From: Pseudomonas lini
Lineage (GTDB): Bacteria; Pseudomonadota; Gammaproteobacteria; Pseudomonadales; Pseudomonadaceae
Reading direction: 5' to 3'
DNA length: 64,000 nt
Assembly (NCBI RefSeq): GCF_030812475.1
Contig: NZ_JAUSSR010000010.1
Coordinates: 264,146 to 328,145, forward strand
Shown: positions 48,438 to 57,177 of the stretch, piece by piece
Layout: every line of letters begins with the position of its first letter
Position numbering within the stretch: position 1 is the stretch's first letter
Program-made: the position numbers and the translations under genes
Notes under the pieces: model-generated
What the model saw: only the letters and a program-made list of their open reading frames with translations
What the model was told of the DNA's origin: nothing
Databases searched by the model: none

Positions 48438-49204
48438 TGTTGCGAACGCAAAATCTGCAGATCAGCCGGGGCTGCAAGATCGTATTGACCAGCATCACGC
48501 TGGAGGTCAAGCCGGGGGAAGTCCTCGGCGTGCTGGGGCCGAACGGTGCCGGGAAAAGCACCTTGCTGGGCGCCTTGTGCGGCGAGTTGCAGGCTGATCA
48601 GGGCAATGTCTGGCTCGATGAACGCGAGTTGAGCCACTGGACCGGTGCGCTACGAGCCCAGCGCCTGGCCGTGTTGCCGCAGGTATCGACCCTGGACTTC
48701 GCCTTTCGCGTCGAAGAAGTGGTCGGCATGGGCCGCTTGCCCCATCAGAGCGGCCGAATCCGCGATGATGAAATCGTCGCCGCCGCGTTGCAGGCCGCCG
48801 ATGCCGGTCATCTGACTGGCCGCAGCTACCTGGCCTTGTCCGGCGGCGAACGCCAGCGGGTACATCTGGCGCGGGTGTTGGCACAACTCTGGCCAGGTGA
48901 GGCGGGGCAGACCCTGTTGCTCGATGAGCCGACCTCGATGCTTGACCCGCTGCATCAGCACACCACCCTGCAAGCGGTGCGCGCGTTCGCCGATCGCGGC
49001 GCGGCGGTGTTGGTGATCCTGCATGATCTGAACCTGGCGGCGCGCTATTGTGATCGCCTGCTCCTGCTCGAAGGCGGGCGCCCGGTGGCGCTCGATACGC
49101 CGGAGCAGGTGTTGCGTCCGGAACCGCTCAAGGCGGTCTTCGGCCTGGAAGTGCTGGTGCAACAGCATCCGGAGCGTGGGCATCCGCTGATCATCGCCCG
49201 CTGA
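48437..49204 (+). CDS. phuV: Haem ABC transporter ATPase PhuV (HmuV)
   Basis: A 255-residue ABC ATPase. Walker A GPNGAGKST is near residue 35, the signature LSGGERQRVHLARVL near 135, Walker B LLLDEPTSMLDPLHQ near 160, and the switch His in LHDLNLAARYCDR. It drives haem import with PhuTU. Confidence 0.95.
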   Translation: MLRTQNLQISRGCKIVLTSITLEVKPGEVLGVLGPNGAGKSTLLGALCGELQADQGNVWLDERELSHWTGALRAQRLAVLPQVSTLDFAFRVEEVVGMGRLPHQSGRIRDDEIVAAALQAADAGHLTGRSYLALSGGERQRVHLARVLAQLWPGEAGQTLLLDEPTSMLDPLHQHTTLQAVRAFADRGAAVLVILHDLNLAARYCDRLLLLEGGRPVALDTPEQVLRPEPLKAVFGLEVLVQQHPERGHPLIIAR

Positions 49205-49225
49205 GTGTCTGATAGGGATGAGTCC

Positions 49226-50077
49226 ATGCGTGTAATGTTGATTCTGGCAGTCCTGGTGCTGAGTGCGTGCCAGCACGTTTCGGCACCGCCCCCGGTCGTC
49301 GGTGAGATCCGCGACTTGCGCAGCGGCCGGAGCCTGACGCCGCAGGAACTGGTTGCGCAATTGGCCAGGTCTTCGCGGCTGATCGTCGGCGAGCAGCATG
49401 ACAATCGCGATCACCATGCACTGCAGTTGTGGTTGTTGCAGTCGCTGGGTGAGCGTCGTCAGCAAGGCAGCCTGCTGCTGGAAATGCTCACGCCCGATCA
49501 GCAGCCGCGCGTCGACGAGGTTCGCCACCCTTCGACACCTCCGGCGGATTTGCCCGGTGCGTTGGCCTGGCAGGAGGGTTGGGATTGGGATTTGTACGGG
49601 CCGATCGTGCGTTTCGCCCTGAGCCAACCCTATCCGCTGCTGTCTGCGAACCTGACCACAGCGCAAGTCCGGGCCATCTATACCACCCCTCCCACCTTGA
49701 GCGGCTCACGCTCCACCGCGTCTTCGGTCAAGGACGAACTGCTGCAGCAAGTCAGCGATTCCCACTGCGGACTGCTGCCCAAGGCACAGATGCCGGCGAT
49801 GCTTGCGGTTCAGCAGCAGCGTGATCGGCGCATGGCCGAGCGCCTGCTCGTCGCACCTGAGCCTTCAATGCTGTTTGCCGGCGCGTTCCATGCACGCAAG
49901 GACGTTGGCGTGCCAATTCACCTGCTGGATCTGGGGGCACCCGAGGCGCCAACGGTGCTGATGCTGGCCGAACAGGGCAGTGAGGTCACGGCGGATATGG
50001 CTGATTACGTCTGGTACACGCCTGTCATGCCGACGCCGGATTATTGTGAGCAGATGCGTAAGCAGTTTGGTAAGTAG
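49226..50077 (+). CDS. phuW: ChaN-type haem-binding lipoprotein PhuW
   Basis: A 283-residue lipoprotein (lipobox LSAC, C15) of the ChaN family with the conserved GEQHDNRDHHALQLWLLQSL segment and LFAGAFHARKDVGVP near the C-terminus. ChaN proteins bind haem cofacially. In P. aeruginosa phuW ends the phu operon, as here. The ATG was chosen rather than an upstream GTG because the lipoprotein signal starts at MRVMLIL. Confidence 0.88.
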   Translation: MRVMLILAVLVLSACQHVSAPPPVVGEIRDLRSGRSLTPQELVAQLARSSRLIVGEQHDNRDHHALQLWLLQSLGERRQQGSLLLEMLTPDQQPRVDEVRHPSTPPADLPGALAWQEGWDWDLYGPIVRFALSQPYPLLSANLTTAQVRAIYTTPPTLSGSRSTASSVKDELLQQVSDSHCGLLPKAQMPAMLAVQQQRDRRMAERLLVAPEPSMLFAGAFHARKDVGVPIHLLDLGAPEAPTVLMLAEQGSEVTADMADYVWYTPVMPTPDYCEQMRKQFGK

Positions 50078-50103
50078 CCTCAGCTGAACAGCCACAACAG
50101 CGC

Positions 50104-50146
50104 ATGGGCCGGGGTAAACCTGCGTAATCGCAGGTGCACCCCGGCC
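50104..50146. terminator. Nested hairpin after phuW
   Basis: Outer arms atgggccggggt and accccggcccat (12 pairs) enclose an inner acctgcg/cgcaggt stem with a TAAT loop. No T run follows, so it may stabilise or block the phu mRNA end rather than terminate alone. It abuts the REP at 50147. Confidence 0.6.
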
Positions 50147-50250
50147 CATGTAGGAGCTGGCTTGTCGGATCGCCGCACCGCAGCGAAGGCGGCCTCGAGC
50201 CGTGCACCGCCCATGTAGACGCCTTCGCCGGCAAGCCGGCTCCTACAGGA
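50147..50250. repeat. REP pair, GGAGCTGGC type, diverged
   Basis: The left arm tgtaggagctggcttgtcgg and the right arm gccggcaagccggctcctac flank a centre unlike the other copies (gccgcaccgcagcgaaggcg). Confidence 0.75.
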
Positions 50251-50324
50251 TTTGGCGTTTCCCACAGTCCAGCGGCATGCAGTCAATTTGACCGGCAGGC
50301 AATGGGCATACAAACCTTTCGCCC

Positions 50325-50436
50325 AAAAAAAGACCCGGCAAGAGCCGGGTCAAATAACCGTGATTAGCCTGATGAGGAGATATCTGAGAGTCCGAACCAA
50401 GGGCTTTTCAAATATCGACCAGTCTCGCGACCAGTT
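50325..50436 (-). ncRNA. prrF: PrrF iron-responsive small RNA
   Basis: On the minus strand an RNA of about 112 bases starts near AACTGGTCGCGAG and contains TATTTGAAAAGCCC, TTCGGACTCTCAG and CATCAGGCTAATCACGG. It ends in a GACCCGGC/GCCGGGTC terminator with seven T residues. These blocks agree with my recollection of PrrF1/PrrF2, and the place next to phuW is that of prrF in P. aeruginosa. PrrF is made in iron starvation and blocks translation of iron-using proteins. Only one copy is here, whereas P. aeruginosa has two in tandem. Confidence 0.9.
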
Positions 50437-50439
50437 GTG

Positions 50440-50470
50440 ATAATCATAGCGATTCTCATTACCATGTCAA
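50440..50470 (-). promoter_or_regulatory. Fur-covered sigma-70 promoter of prrF
   Basis: On the minus strand TTGACA (50470-50465), a 16-base spacer and TATGAT (50448-50443) form a near-ideal promoter. The spacer and -10 carry AATGAGAATCGCTATGATTATC, a Fur-type inverted array. Confidence 0.85.
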
Positions 50471-50543
50471 CAGCTGATTTTTCGTTTACTTGAAATCGGT
50501 CATCAGCCCGGTGTAAAGCCCCATAATCATGGGGCCGGAGCAT

Positions 50544-50819
50544 TCAGCTTTTGTGGCGCGACGAAATCGCTTCCAGCTGTTTGTTCAGGGCTTCCTTGCG
50601 TTCGGCAGGAATGTCGTTCCAGTGCACGTCCATCAAGGCGCCTTCGATCGCATACAACAACACCTTGGACGCCCGGAACCCGCGGGTGCGCACGGCCCGG
50701 TAAGCGTCCACCGCTCCCAGGCGACGCAAGTCCGACGCGCTGTGGATGCCCACGGCATGCAGCCACTGCGCTGACGTCTTGCCAAGATTCTTCAGGTGCT
50801 GCAGTTCATCATTCATCAA
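50544..50819 (-). CDS. TfoX C-terminal-domain protein
   Basis: A 91-residue protein of the TfoX-C type (LKNLGKTSAQWLHAVGIHSASDLRRLGAVDAYRAV), a helix-hairpin-helix-like fold. The N-terminal TfoX/Sxy domain is absent, so direct control of competence should not be assumed. The start may be the second ATG. It lies upstream of prrF on the same strand. Confidence 0.85.
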   Translation of the reverse strand: MMNDELQHLKNLGKTSAQWLHAVGIHSASDLRRLGAVDAYRAVRTRGFRASKVLLYAIEGALMDVHWNDIPAERKEALNKQLEAISSRHKS

Positions 50820-50989
50820 GCCTCCTTGCGACGGCCGAACGGTGCGTGGGCGAGCCTCTCAGCAGTGTAGCCATCAGTAGGAAAAGCGTGATTGTTTGCT
50901 TGGTTTCGGTGTAAATGCTTCTAAGAGGTGGGCGCCTGGGCCCTGAAGGAATATCTGCGAATGCAAAAGATGAGGTCGACGCAAAACCC

Positions 50990-51079
50990 TGTGGGAGCGG
51001 GCTTGCTCGCGAAAGCGGTTTAAGATTCAACATTCATGTCGACTGACACAACGTATTCGCGAGCAAGCCCGCTCCCACA
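50990..51079. repeat. REP pair, GGAGCGGGC type
   Basis: Arms tgtgggagcgggcttgctcg and its complement flank a 44-base centre. It fills part of the gap 50820-51113, which otherwise should contain the promoter of the TfoX-C gene. Confidence 0.9.
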
Positions 51080-51113
51080 ATGGATTGCGTTGGGTCGGAG
51101 AGGTGATGCGGTG

Positions 51114-51458
51114 TTAGCGGGTGCGGTAACGCAGGCGCGTCCCGAAATTCATCGACATCAGTATTTCATCCGCACTCAGTTCTGGCGGGAAGTAGGCGCC
51201 GGAGATCTGCGCGTGGGCCAGGCTTGCGCCTTCCAGGATCGAGTGGCTGAAGTCGATGCCTCGCAAGTCGGCGGAGCGGAAGTAGGCATTGCTGAAGTCG
51301 ATGCCGTCCGCATTCAGTTCACGCAGGTCAAGCCCGCGGAAATCGCCGCCGACCATATCGATCGGACCGTCCGCAGGGCGTTCATTGTTGAAACCTGTGA
51401 TGTCGTCTTTGTGCAGCAAGGCGTAAAGCGGCGTGTCGAGAAGTCTGGGCTGGCTCAT
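51114..51458 (-). CDS. Pentapeptide-repeat protein
   Basis: A 114-residue protein whose central half (about residues 38-90) is built of A(D/N)LxX-type repeats (FRGLDLRELNADGIDFSNAY, RSADLRGIDFSHSILEGASL). Such repeats form a right-handed beta-helix. Some family members mimic DNA and inhibit gyrase, but this one is short and no such role is implied. Function unknown. Confidence 0.85.
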   Translation of the reverse strand: MSQPRLLDTPLYALLHKDDITGFNNERPADGPIDMVGGDFRGLDLRELNADGIDFSNAYFRSADLRGIDFSHSILEGASLAHAQISGAYFPPELSADEILMSMNFGTRLRYRTR

Positions 51459-51549
51459 GTCACATCACCTCTTGGTTTTATGACGCCAGTGTAGTGCCAC
51501 TGTTTGACGACCGTGAAGCCGCTGAGGGCTTCACGGTTGAAACGCAATC

Positions 51550-53112
51550 TTACAATCCGGGCAGCCGCTGGCGGATTTGCGCGACGACGGTGTCGAGGGT
51601 GCCGCTTTCATTGGTCTGCACACGCTTGCTGCAGAGAATCTCTGCTGGCGTCAATGGCTCGCGACTGGCTTGCTGCGCTTCGATAACGGCCAGGTTGGCG
51701 TCGGACGGGTCCTTCTTGTCTGCCTGACGCAGCGCCAGCCAGCTCTCGATCACCGCTTGCGGTGCATTGCAATCCAGGATCAGGAAGGGCGCACCGGTAC
51801 CCTCGGCAATCTTCGCTGCGCCGTCGCGCAGTTCGCGCTTGAGGTAAGTGGCATCGACCACCACCGGGAAGCCGGCATGCAGGATCACCGCGGCAATTTC
51901 ATGCAGTCGGTTGTAGGTCGCGACGCTGGCGTCAGCACTATAGATGCCCGCCTGCGGGTCGTTGGCGACCGTTTGTTCGCCGAACAGACGTTTGCGTTCT
52001 ACGTCCGAGCGCAAGCGGATGGCGCCCAGGGCTTCGACCAGGCGCATGGCTACCTGGCTCTTGCCGACCGCCGACACTCCGTGGGTAATCGCCATGAAGC
52101 GCGAAGGGATGGTGCTGTAGCTTTCCGCCAGGTTCGCATAGTTGCGGTATTGGCGCAGGGTGGTGGCGCGAAGCACCGGGTCGGCGTCGGCCGGCATGCT
52201 GAACAGGCTGACCTTGGCGCGTACCAGTGCGCGATAGGCTTTATAGAAGTTCAGCAGCTCAAGGCCCTGGTAATCGCCGGTCAGCTCCAGGTATTGGCTG
52301 ATAAAACGACGTGCCAGGCTTTTCAGGCCGCGGTCTTCGAGGTCCATCGCCAGGAAACCGGTGTCGGCATAGACGTCGGTGAAGCGAAACGGTTCGTTGA
52401 ACTCGATGCAGTCGAAGATCACGACCTTGCCGTCGATTTCCGTGGCGTTGCCCAGGTGAATGTCACCGTGGCATTCGCGGATGAAGCCGTCCGCCTTGCG
52501 CTGGGCGAACAGTGGCTTGAGGCGGTCGAAGCTGCTTTCGGCCCAGGCTTGCAGGGCATCGAGTTGCAGCAGGTCGGCCTTGTCGCTGAGGAACGGACGG
52601 ATCTGGTCGAAGTTCTGGCGCACCGGTGCCATGACGCTGTCCGGGGTGCCGGCTTCGTGTTCGGCAGGCACTTTCGGCGCGTTGAGGTGGAATTGCGCGA
52701 TCTGTGCGGCCATCTCGTCGATGTGGGTGGTAGTCAGCTCGCCGTTGGCCTGCAGCGTGCTGAGCAAGCCACTCTGTGGAAATTGACGCATTTTCAGGGC
52801 GTAATCGACGACCGGGCCATCGCCACCGAGCTGTGGCGCTTCGGCGCTGCCGGTGATGGGCAACACTTCGAGATACAAATCCTGGGTCAGGCGCTGGTTC
52901 AGGCGCAGCTCTTCACCGCAGAAACGCTCGCGAGCATCGAGGCTGGTGAAGTCGAGGAAGCCGAAGTTGACCGGCTTCTTCAGCTTATAAGCAAAGGGGC
53001 CTGTGAGAATGACCCAGGAGATATGGGTTTCGATGACCTGGAACCCATCCACGGGATGCGGGTAGAGGGCGGGGTTTTGCAGGGCAGCGATCAGGGACTG
53101 GCTCACAGGCAT
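51550..53112 (-). CDS. Aminoglycoside-phosphotransferase-like and P-loop kinase fusion
   Basis: A 520-residue two-domain protein. Residues 1-320 resemble the phosphotransferase/protein-kinase-like fold with the catalytic-loop sequence RECHGDIHLGN and the metal site VIFDCIEFNEPFR. Residues 335-520 are a P-loop ATPase with Walker A THGVSAVGKSQ. This fusion is widespread in proteobacteria. The substrate is unknown and antibiotic resistance should not be inferred. It diverges from mrcB. Confidence 0.85.
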   Translation of the reverse strand: MPVSQSLIAALQNPALYPHPVDGFQVIETHISWVILTGPFAYKLKKPVNFGFLDFTSLDARERFCGEELRLNQRLTQDLYLEVLPITGSAEAPQLGGDGPVVDYALKMRQFPQSGLLSTLQANGELTTTHIDEMAAQIAQFHLNAPKVPAEHEAGTPDSVMAPVRQNFDQIRPFLSDKADLLQLDALQAWAESSFDRLKPLFAQRKADGFIRECHGDIHLGNATEIDGKVVIFDCIEFNEPFRFTDVYADTGFLAMDLEDRGLKSLARRFISQYLELTGDYQGLELLNFYKAYRALVRAKVSLFSMPADADPVLRATTLRQYRNYANLAESYSTIPSRFMAITHGVSAVGKSQVAMRLVEALGAIRLRSDVERKRLFGEQTVANDPQAGIYSADASVATYNRLHEIAAVILHAGFPVVVDATYLKRELRDGAAKIAEGTGAPFLILDCNAPQAVIESWLALRQADKKDPSDANLAVIEAQQASREPLTPAEILCSKRVQTNESGTLDTVVAQIRQRLPGL

Positions 53113-53224
53113 TCCTTCAAAGTCTGGGGAAAATTCACGGCCGCCATTATGGCCGCAAGTCCGCCGGACGCAAACCTCGGAGGGCTTCTATCGAGTATCG
53201 ATAAAGTGCGTATAATCCGCCGCC

Positions 53225-55549
53225 ATGACTCGTACTCGATCCTCCCGCACCCCCAAAAAACCACCTTCCAGAGGCCTGAGCCCCTGGCTGGGGTGGGCCC
53301 TTAAACTCAGTCTGGTCGGCCTCGTGGTGCTCGCCGGATTCGCGGTTTACCTCGACGCCGTGGTCCAGGAGAAGTTTTCCGGCAAACGCTGGACCATCCC
53401 GGCCAAGGTGTACGCGCGCCCGCTCGAGCTGTTCGTCGGACAAAAGCTCAGCAAGGCTGACTTCCTGACCGAGCTCGATGCCCTGGGCTATCGTCGCGAA
53501 GCCGTGAGCAACGGTCCCGGCGCTGCAGCAGTCAACGGCAACACCGTCGACTTGAATACCCGTGGCTTCCAGTTCTATGAAGGAATGGAAAGCGCCCAGC
53601 CCGTGCGAGTGCGTTTCTCCGGCGACTATGTGGCCGAGCTCTCGGGGGCCAAGGGCACGAAGGTTTCCGTGGTACGACTGGAGCCGCTGCTGATCGGCGG
53701 GATTTACCCGAAGAATCTCGAAGACCGCATTCTGATCAAGATCGATCAGGTGCCGCCGTATCTGTTGGAAACCCTGGTGGCAGTGGAAGACCGGGACTTT
53801 TATAGCCATTGGGGCGTATCGCCCAAGTCGATTGCCCGGGCCGTCTGGGTCAACACCTCTGGCGGCAAAATGACCCAGGGCGGCAGTACCCTGACGCAAC
53901 AGTTGGTCAAGAATTTCTACCTGACCAGCGAACGCAGCCTGACCCGCAAACTCACCGAAGCCATGATGGCGCTGTTGCTGGAGTTGCATTACGACAAAAG
54001 GGAAATTCTTGAGGCTTACCTCAATGAAGTGTTCGTCGGTCAGGATGGACAGCGCGCGGTGCACGGTTTTGGTCTGGCCAGCCAGTTCTTCTTCGGGCAG
54101 CCGTTGTCCGAGCTGAAACTGCACCAGGTCGCGATGCTGGTGGCCATGGTCAAGGGGCCTTCCTACTACAACCCGCGCCGCAACCCGGAGCGGGCGCTCG
54201 AACGCCGCAATCTGGTGCTCGATGTCCTTGAGCAACAGGGTGTCGCCACCGCCGAGCAAGTCGCGGCGGCAAAGAAAATGCCACTGGGCGTGACCACTCG
54301 CGGCAAGTTGGCCGACAGCTCGTTCCCCGGTTTCCTCGATCTGGTCAAGCGTCAGTTGCGCCAGGACTATCGCGACGAAGACTTGACCGAAGAAGGCCTG
54401 CGGATTTTCACCAGCTTCGATCCGATCCTGCAGATGAAAGCCGAAGCCTCGGTCAATGACACCTTCAAGCGCCTCGCCGGGCGCAAGGGCTCTGACGAAG
54501 TAGAAGCGGCCATGGTCGTGACCAACCCGGAAACCGGCGAAGTCCAGGCCATGATCGGCAGTCGGCAGGCGGGTTTTGCCGGCTTCAACCGGGCACTGGA
54601 TGCCGTGCGGCCGATCGGTTCGCTGATCAAGCCGGCGGTTTATCTGACAGCGCTCGAGAAACCGAGCCAGTACACCTTGACCAGTTGGCTATCGGACGAT
54701 TCGTTCTCGGTCAAAGGTGCCGATGGTCAGGTCTGGAAGCCGCAGAACTATGATCGTCGTTCCCATGGCACGGTGTTCCTCTATCAAGGGCTGGCGCATT
54801 CCTACAACCTGTCGACCGCACGTCTTGGTCTGGCGGTGGGCGTACCCAATGTTCTCAAGACGCTGGCACGCCTGGGCGTGAGTCGTGAGTTTCCGGCCTT
54901 CCCCTCGATGTTGCTGGGGGCCGGTGGTCTGACGCCGATCGAAGTGGCGACCATGTACCAGACCCTGGCCAATGGCGGCTTCAATACGCCGATGCGCGGG
55001 ATTCGCAGTGTGTTGACGGCCGAAGGCGAGCCGCTCAAGCGTTACCCGTTCCAGATTCAGCAGAGCTTCGATCCGGCGTCCATTTACCTGGTCCAGAATG
55101 CAATGCAGCGGGTCATGCGTGAAGGCACCGGCAGCTCGGTCTATAACGTGTTGCCCAAGACCCTGACGCTGGCCGGCAAGACCGGTACCAGTAACGATTC
55201 GCGGGACAGCTGGTTCGCCGGTTTCAGCCAGGACTTGCTGGCCGTGGTCTGGCTGGGGCGTGATGACAACGGCAAGACACCCTTCACCGGTGCCACCGGT
55301 GCATTGCAGGTCTGGACCAGTTTCATGCGCAAGGCCGACCCATTGCCGCTGGACATGCCGCAGCCGGACAACATCGTACAGGCGTGGGTCGATTCGCGCA
55401 CGGGACAAGGCTCCGATGCGAACTGCCCAGGCGCGGTGCAGATGCCGTATATTCGCGGCAGTGAGCCACCTCCCGGCGCTCCCTGCGGTGGCGAAAGCCC
55501 TGTATCGGGTGAAACGGTGATGGATTGGGTCAAGGGCTGGATGAATTAA
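53225..55549 (+). CDS. mrcB: Penicillin-binding protein 1B
   Basis: A 774-residue bifunctional peptidoglycan synthase. A membrane anchor is at about residues 25-45, followed by a UB2H-type segment, the GT51 glycosyltransferase with VEDRDFYSHWGVSP and GGSTLTQQLVKNFYL near 180-225, and the transpeptidase with SLIK (near 465), SYN (SYNLSTARL) and KTGTSND (near 650) motifs. The activator lipoprotein gene follows 16 bases later. Confidence 0.97.
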   Translation: MTRTRSSRTPKKPPSRGLSPWLGWALKLSLVGLVVLAGFAVYLDAVVQEKFSGKRWTIPAKVYARPLELFVGQKLSKADFLTELDALGYRREAVSNGPGAAAVNGNTVDLNTRGFQFYEGMESAQPVRVRFSGDYVAELSGAKGTKVSVVRLEPLLIGGIYPKNLEDRILIKIDQVPPYLLETLVAVEDRDFYSHWGVSPKSIARAVWVNTSGGKMTQGGSTLTQQLVKNFYLTSERSLTRKLTEAMMALLLELHYDKREILEAYLNEVFVGQDGQRAVHGFGLASQFFFGQPLSELKLHQVAMLVAMVKGPSYYNPRRNPERALERRNLVLDVLEQQGVATAEQVAAAKKMPLGVTTRGKLADSSFPGFLDLVKRQLRQDYRDEDLTEEGLRIFTSFDPILQMKAEASVNDTFKRLAGRKGSDEVEAAMVVTNPETGEVQAMIGSRQAGFAGFNRALDAVRPIGSLIKPAVYLTALEKPSQYTLTSWLSDDSFSVKGADGQVWKPQNYDRRSHGTVFLYQGLAHSYNLSTARLGLAVGVPNVLKTLARLGVSREFPAFPSMLLGAGGLTPIEVATMYQTLANGGFNTPMRGIRSVLTAEGEPLKRYPFQIQQSFDPASIYLVQNAMQRVMREGTGSSVYNVLPKTLTLAGKTGTSNDSRDSWFAGFSQDLLAVVWLGRDDNGKTPFTGATGALQVWTSFMRKADPLPLDMPQPDNIVQAWVDSRTGQGSDANCPGAVQMPYIRGSEPPPGAPCGGESPVSGETVMDWVKGWMN

Positions 55550-55565
55550 GCAAAGAGGGTTTCAA

Positions 55566-56300
55566 GTGAACAAGTGGTTGATTCCAGCGGTTACCGCCGT
55601 GGCTTTGCTCAGCGGTTGCTCCACCGTACAGCGCGGGTCGATTCCGGTGGTGGATTCCGGCAGCGCCGTTTCCAATAGCGAACGGATCCAGGCGAATGGC
55701 GGTTACCGCCAATCGACGGTCCAGCGCCCCGCGCCAAACCAGACCCAGGCGATTCCGCAGGGCGACACTGGCGTGGTCGTGATGGTGCCGGGTGGCGGTG
55801 CAGTGTCATCGGCGCCGATCAGCACGACGCCCATCACGCCGGGGCCGATTACGCCCGGTCCGGTTAACACGGCGCCGGTCCAGTCCGCACCGATCAACCA
55901 GGGCAGCTACAGCATACCCTCGACGCCAAGCGGGATCCCGTCGACCAGCTCTGGCGGCCTGTCCGCCGACGAGCAGCTGGACGGCCCGGTACTGGCGCTG
56001 CTGACCACCGCTCAGCAGCAACAGGCAGGCGGCGATCTCAATGGAGCGTCCTCCAGTCTTGAGCGCGCCCAACGTGTCGCGCCGCGCGAGCCCCAGGTGC
56101 TTTATCGCCTGGCTCAGGTGCGCATGGCCCAAGGCGATGCAGCGCAAGCCGAGCAATTCGCCCGTCGTGGCCTGACCATGGCCAACGGTCGTCCCGCACT
56201 CCAGGCCAGCTTGTGGGAGTTGATCGCCCAGGCGCGGGAGAAACAGGGCGATTCCGCCGGTGCGGCACTGGCCCGTCAAAAGGCCAAGGTTTCGTCGTGA
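55566..56300 (+). CDS. lpoP: LpoP-type outer-membrane lipoprotein activator of PBP1b
   Basis: A 244-residue lipoprotein (lipobox LSGC, C18) with a disordered Pro/Ser/Thr-rich linker (about 60-130, TPITPGPITPGPVNTAPV) and a C-terminal tetratricopeptide region (about 140-240, TTAQQQQAGGDLNGASSSLE). Pseudomonas LpoP has this design, lies beside the PBP1b gene and activates the enzyme from the outer membrane. The gene is coupled to yqcC by one base. Confidence 0.87.
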   Translation: MNKWLIPAVTAVALLSGCSTVQRGSIPVVDSGSAVSNSERIQANGGYRQSTVQRPAPNQTQAIPQGDTGVVVMVPGGGAVSSAPISTTPITPGPITPGPVNTAPVQSAPINQGSYSIPSTPSGIPSTSSGGLSADEQLDGPVLALLTTAQQQQAGGDLNGASSSLERAQRVAPREPQVLYRLAQVRMAQGDAAQAEQFARRGLTMANGRPALQASLWELIAQAREKQGDSAGAALARQKAKVSS

Positions 56301-56635
56301 TGGATGCACGTTTTCCGAAGATTGCCGAGCAGTTGCTGCTGATCGAGCGTGAGCTGCGGGTACAGGGGTGGTGGGACGATGTCGCGCCTTCCGTTGAAGC
56401 ACTGTCCAGTGTCGAGCCGTTCTCGGTCGACACCCTGGATTTCGAGCAGTGGCTGCAATGGATCTTCTTGCCGCGGATGAAGACTATCCTCGAACAGGAC
56501 CTGCCATTGCCCAATGCATCGGGGATTCAGGAGATGGCCGAAATGGTCTTCGCCGCCCGCAATGTCCAGGGCAAGGATCGGCAATTGCAGGTTTTGCTCA
56601 AAGAGTTCGATCTGTTGATCACCGCTTCTCGCTGA
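56300..56635 (+). CDS. YqcC-family protein (DUF446)
   Basis: A 111-residue protein with the family segments LLIERELRVQGWWDD, PFSVDTLDFEQWLQWIFLPRM and LPNASGIQEMAE. The fold is an all-helical bundle of unknown function. In other bacteria it often lies beside truC. Here it is the third gene of the mrcB operon. The ATG overlaps the lpoP stop. Confidence 0.9.
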   Translation: MDARFPKIAEQLLLIERELRVQGWWDDVAPSVEALSSVEPFSVDTLDFEQWLQWIFLPRMKTILEQDLPLPNASGIQEMAEMVFAARNVQGKDRQLQVLLKEFDLLITASR

Positions 56636-56646
56636 CGCTGAGCCCC

Positions 56647-56738
56647 TTGTAGGAGCTGGCTTGCCAGCGAAGAGGCCATCAGATTCAACGATGATGTTGA
56701 CGACAGACCGCCTTCGCTGGCAAGCCAGCTCCTACAAG
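56647..56738. repeat. REP pair, GGAGCTGGC type
   Basis: Arms ttgtaggagctggcttgcca and its exact complement flank a 45-base centre between the convergent yqcC and DUF4124 genes. Confidence 0.9.
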
Positions 56739-56754
56739 GGGTAGGTACAGGTGA

Positions 56755-57177
56755 TTATTGGCAGTTCTGCTCAATCTGTTTCTGTGCTTCGGTAATGCGC
56801 TCCTGACGTGTCTCATCGGTCAGGCGGCGCATCTCGCCGTCAATCTCTTCCCGTAGCCGTGGATTGTTCTGCAGTTGAGCAAGGTTGGTCCGCGCCTGCT
56901 CACAGAACACCTTGAGCTGGGCTTGCTGCTCGGCGACCTGCTTTTTCACTGTCTTGTCGATGGCCTGCTGATCGCCGATCGCATCGCTGCGTGGCAGGGT
57001 GGACGGTTTGCCGGCCGGTACGCTGGGGGTGACCACGCTGGTGGCATCCTGACCCTGGGGCGGCTGCGCACCGAAATGGGTTACACCCTGGGCGTCGACC
57101 CATTTGTAGATCTGTCCGGCCATGCACAAAGGGCTCGTGCCGAGCAACAGGCCGATGGCCAGGAACAACGTTCGCAT
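56755..57177 (-). CDS. DUF4124 secreted protein with coiled coil
   Basis: A 140-residue protein with a signal peptide (cut near CMA, residue 20), an N-terminal DUF4124 segment (GQIYKWVDAQGVTHFGAQPP) and a C-terminal charged coiled coil (about 70-138) with cysteines in VFCEQAR and at the end (QNCQ). It is likely periplasmic. Function unknown. Start at MRTLFLAIG. Confidence 0.88.
   Translation of the reverse strand: MRTLFLAIGLLLGTSPLCMAGQIYKWVDAQGVTHFGAQPPQGQDATSVVTPSVPAGKPSTLPRSDAIGDQQAIDKTVKKQVAEQQAQLKVFCEQARTNLAQLQNNPRLREEIDGEMRRLTDETRQERITEAQKQIEQNCQ

Noticed and set aside
50544..50819. Competence regulator TfoX/Sxy
   Set aside because: Only the C-terminal domain is present; it is not evidence of natural competence control.
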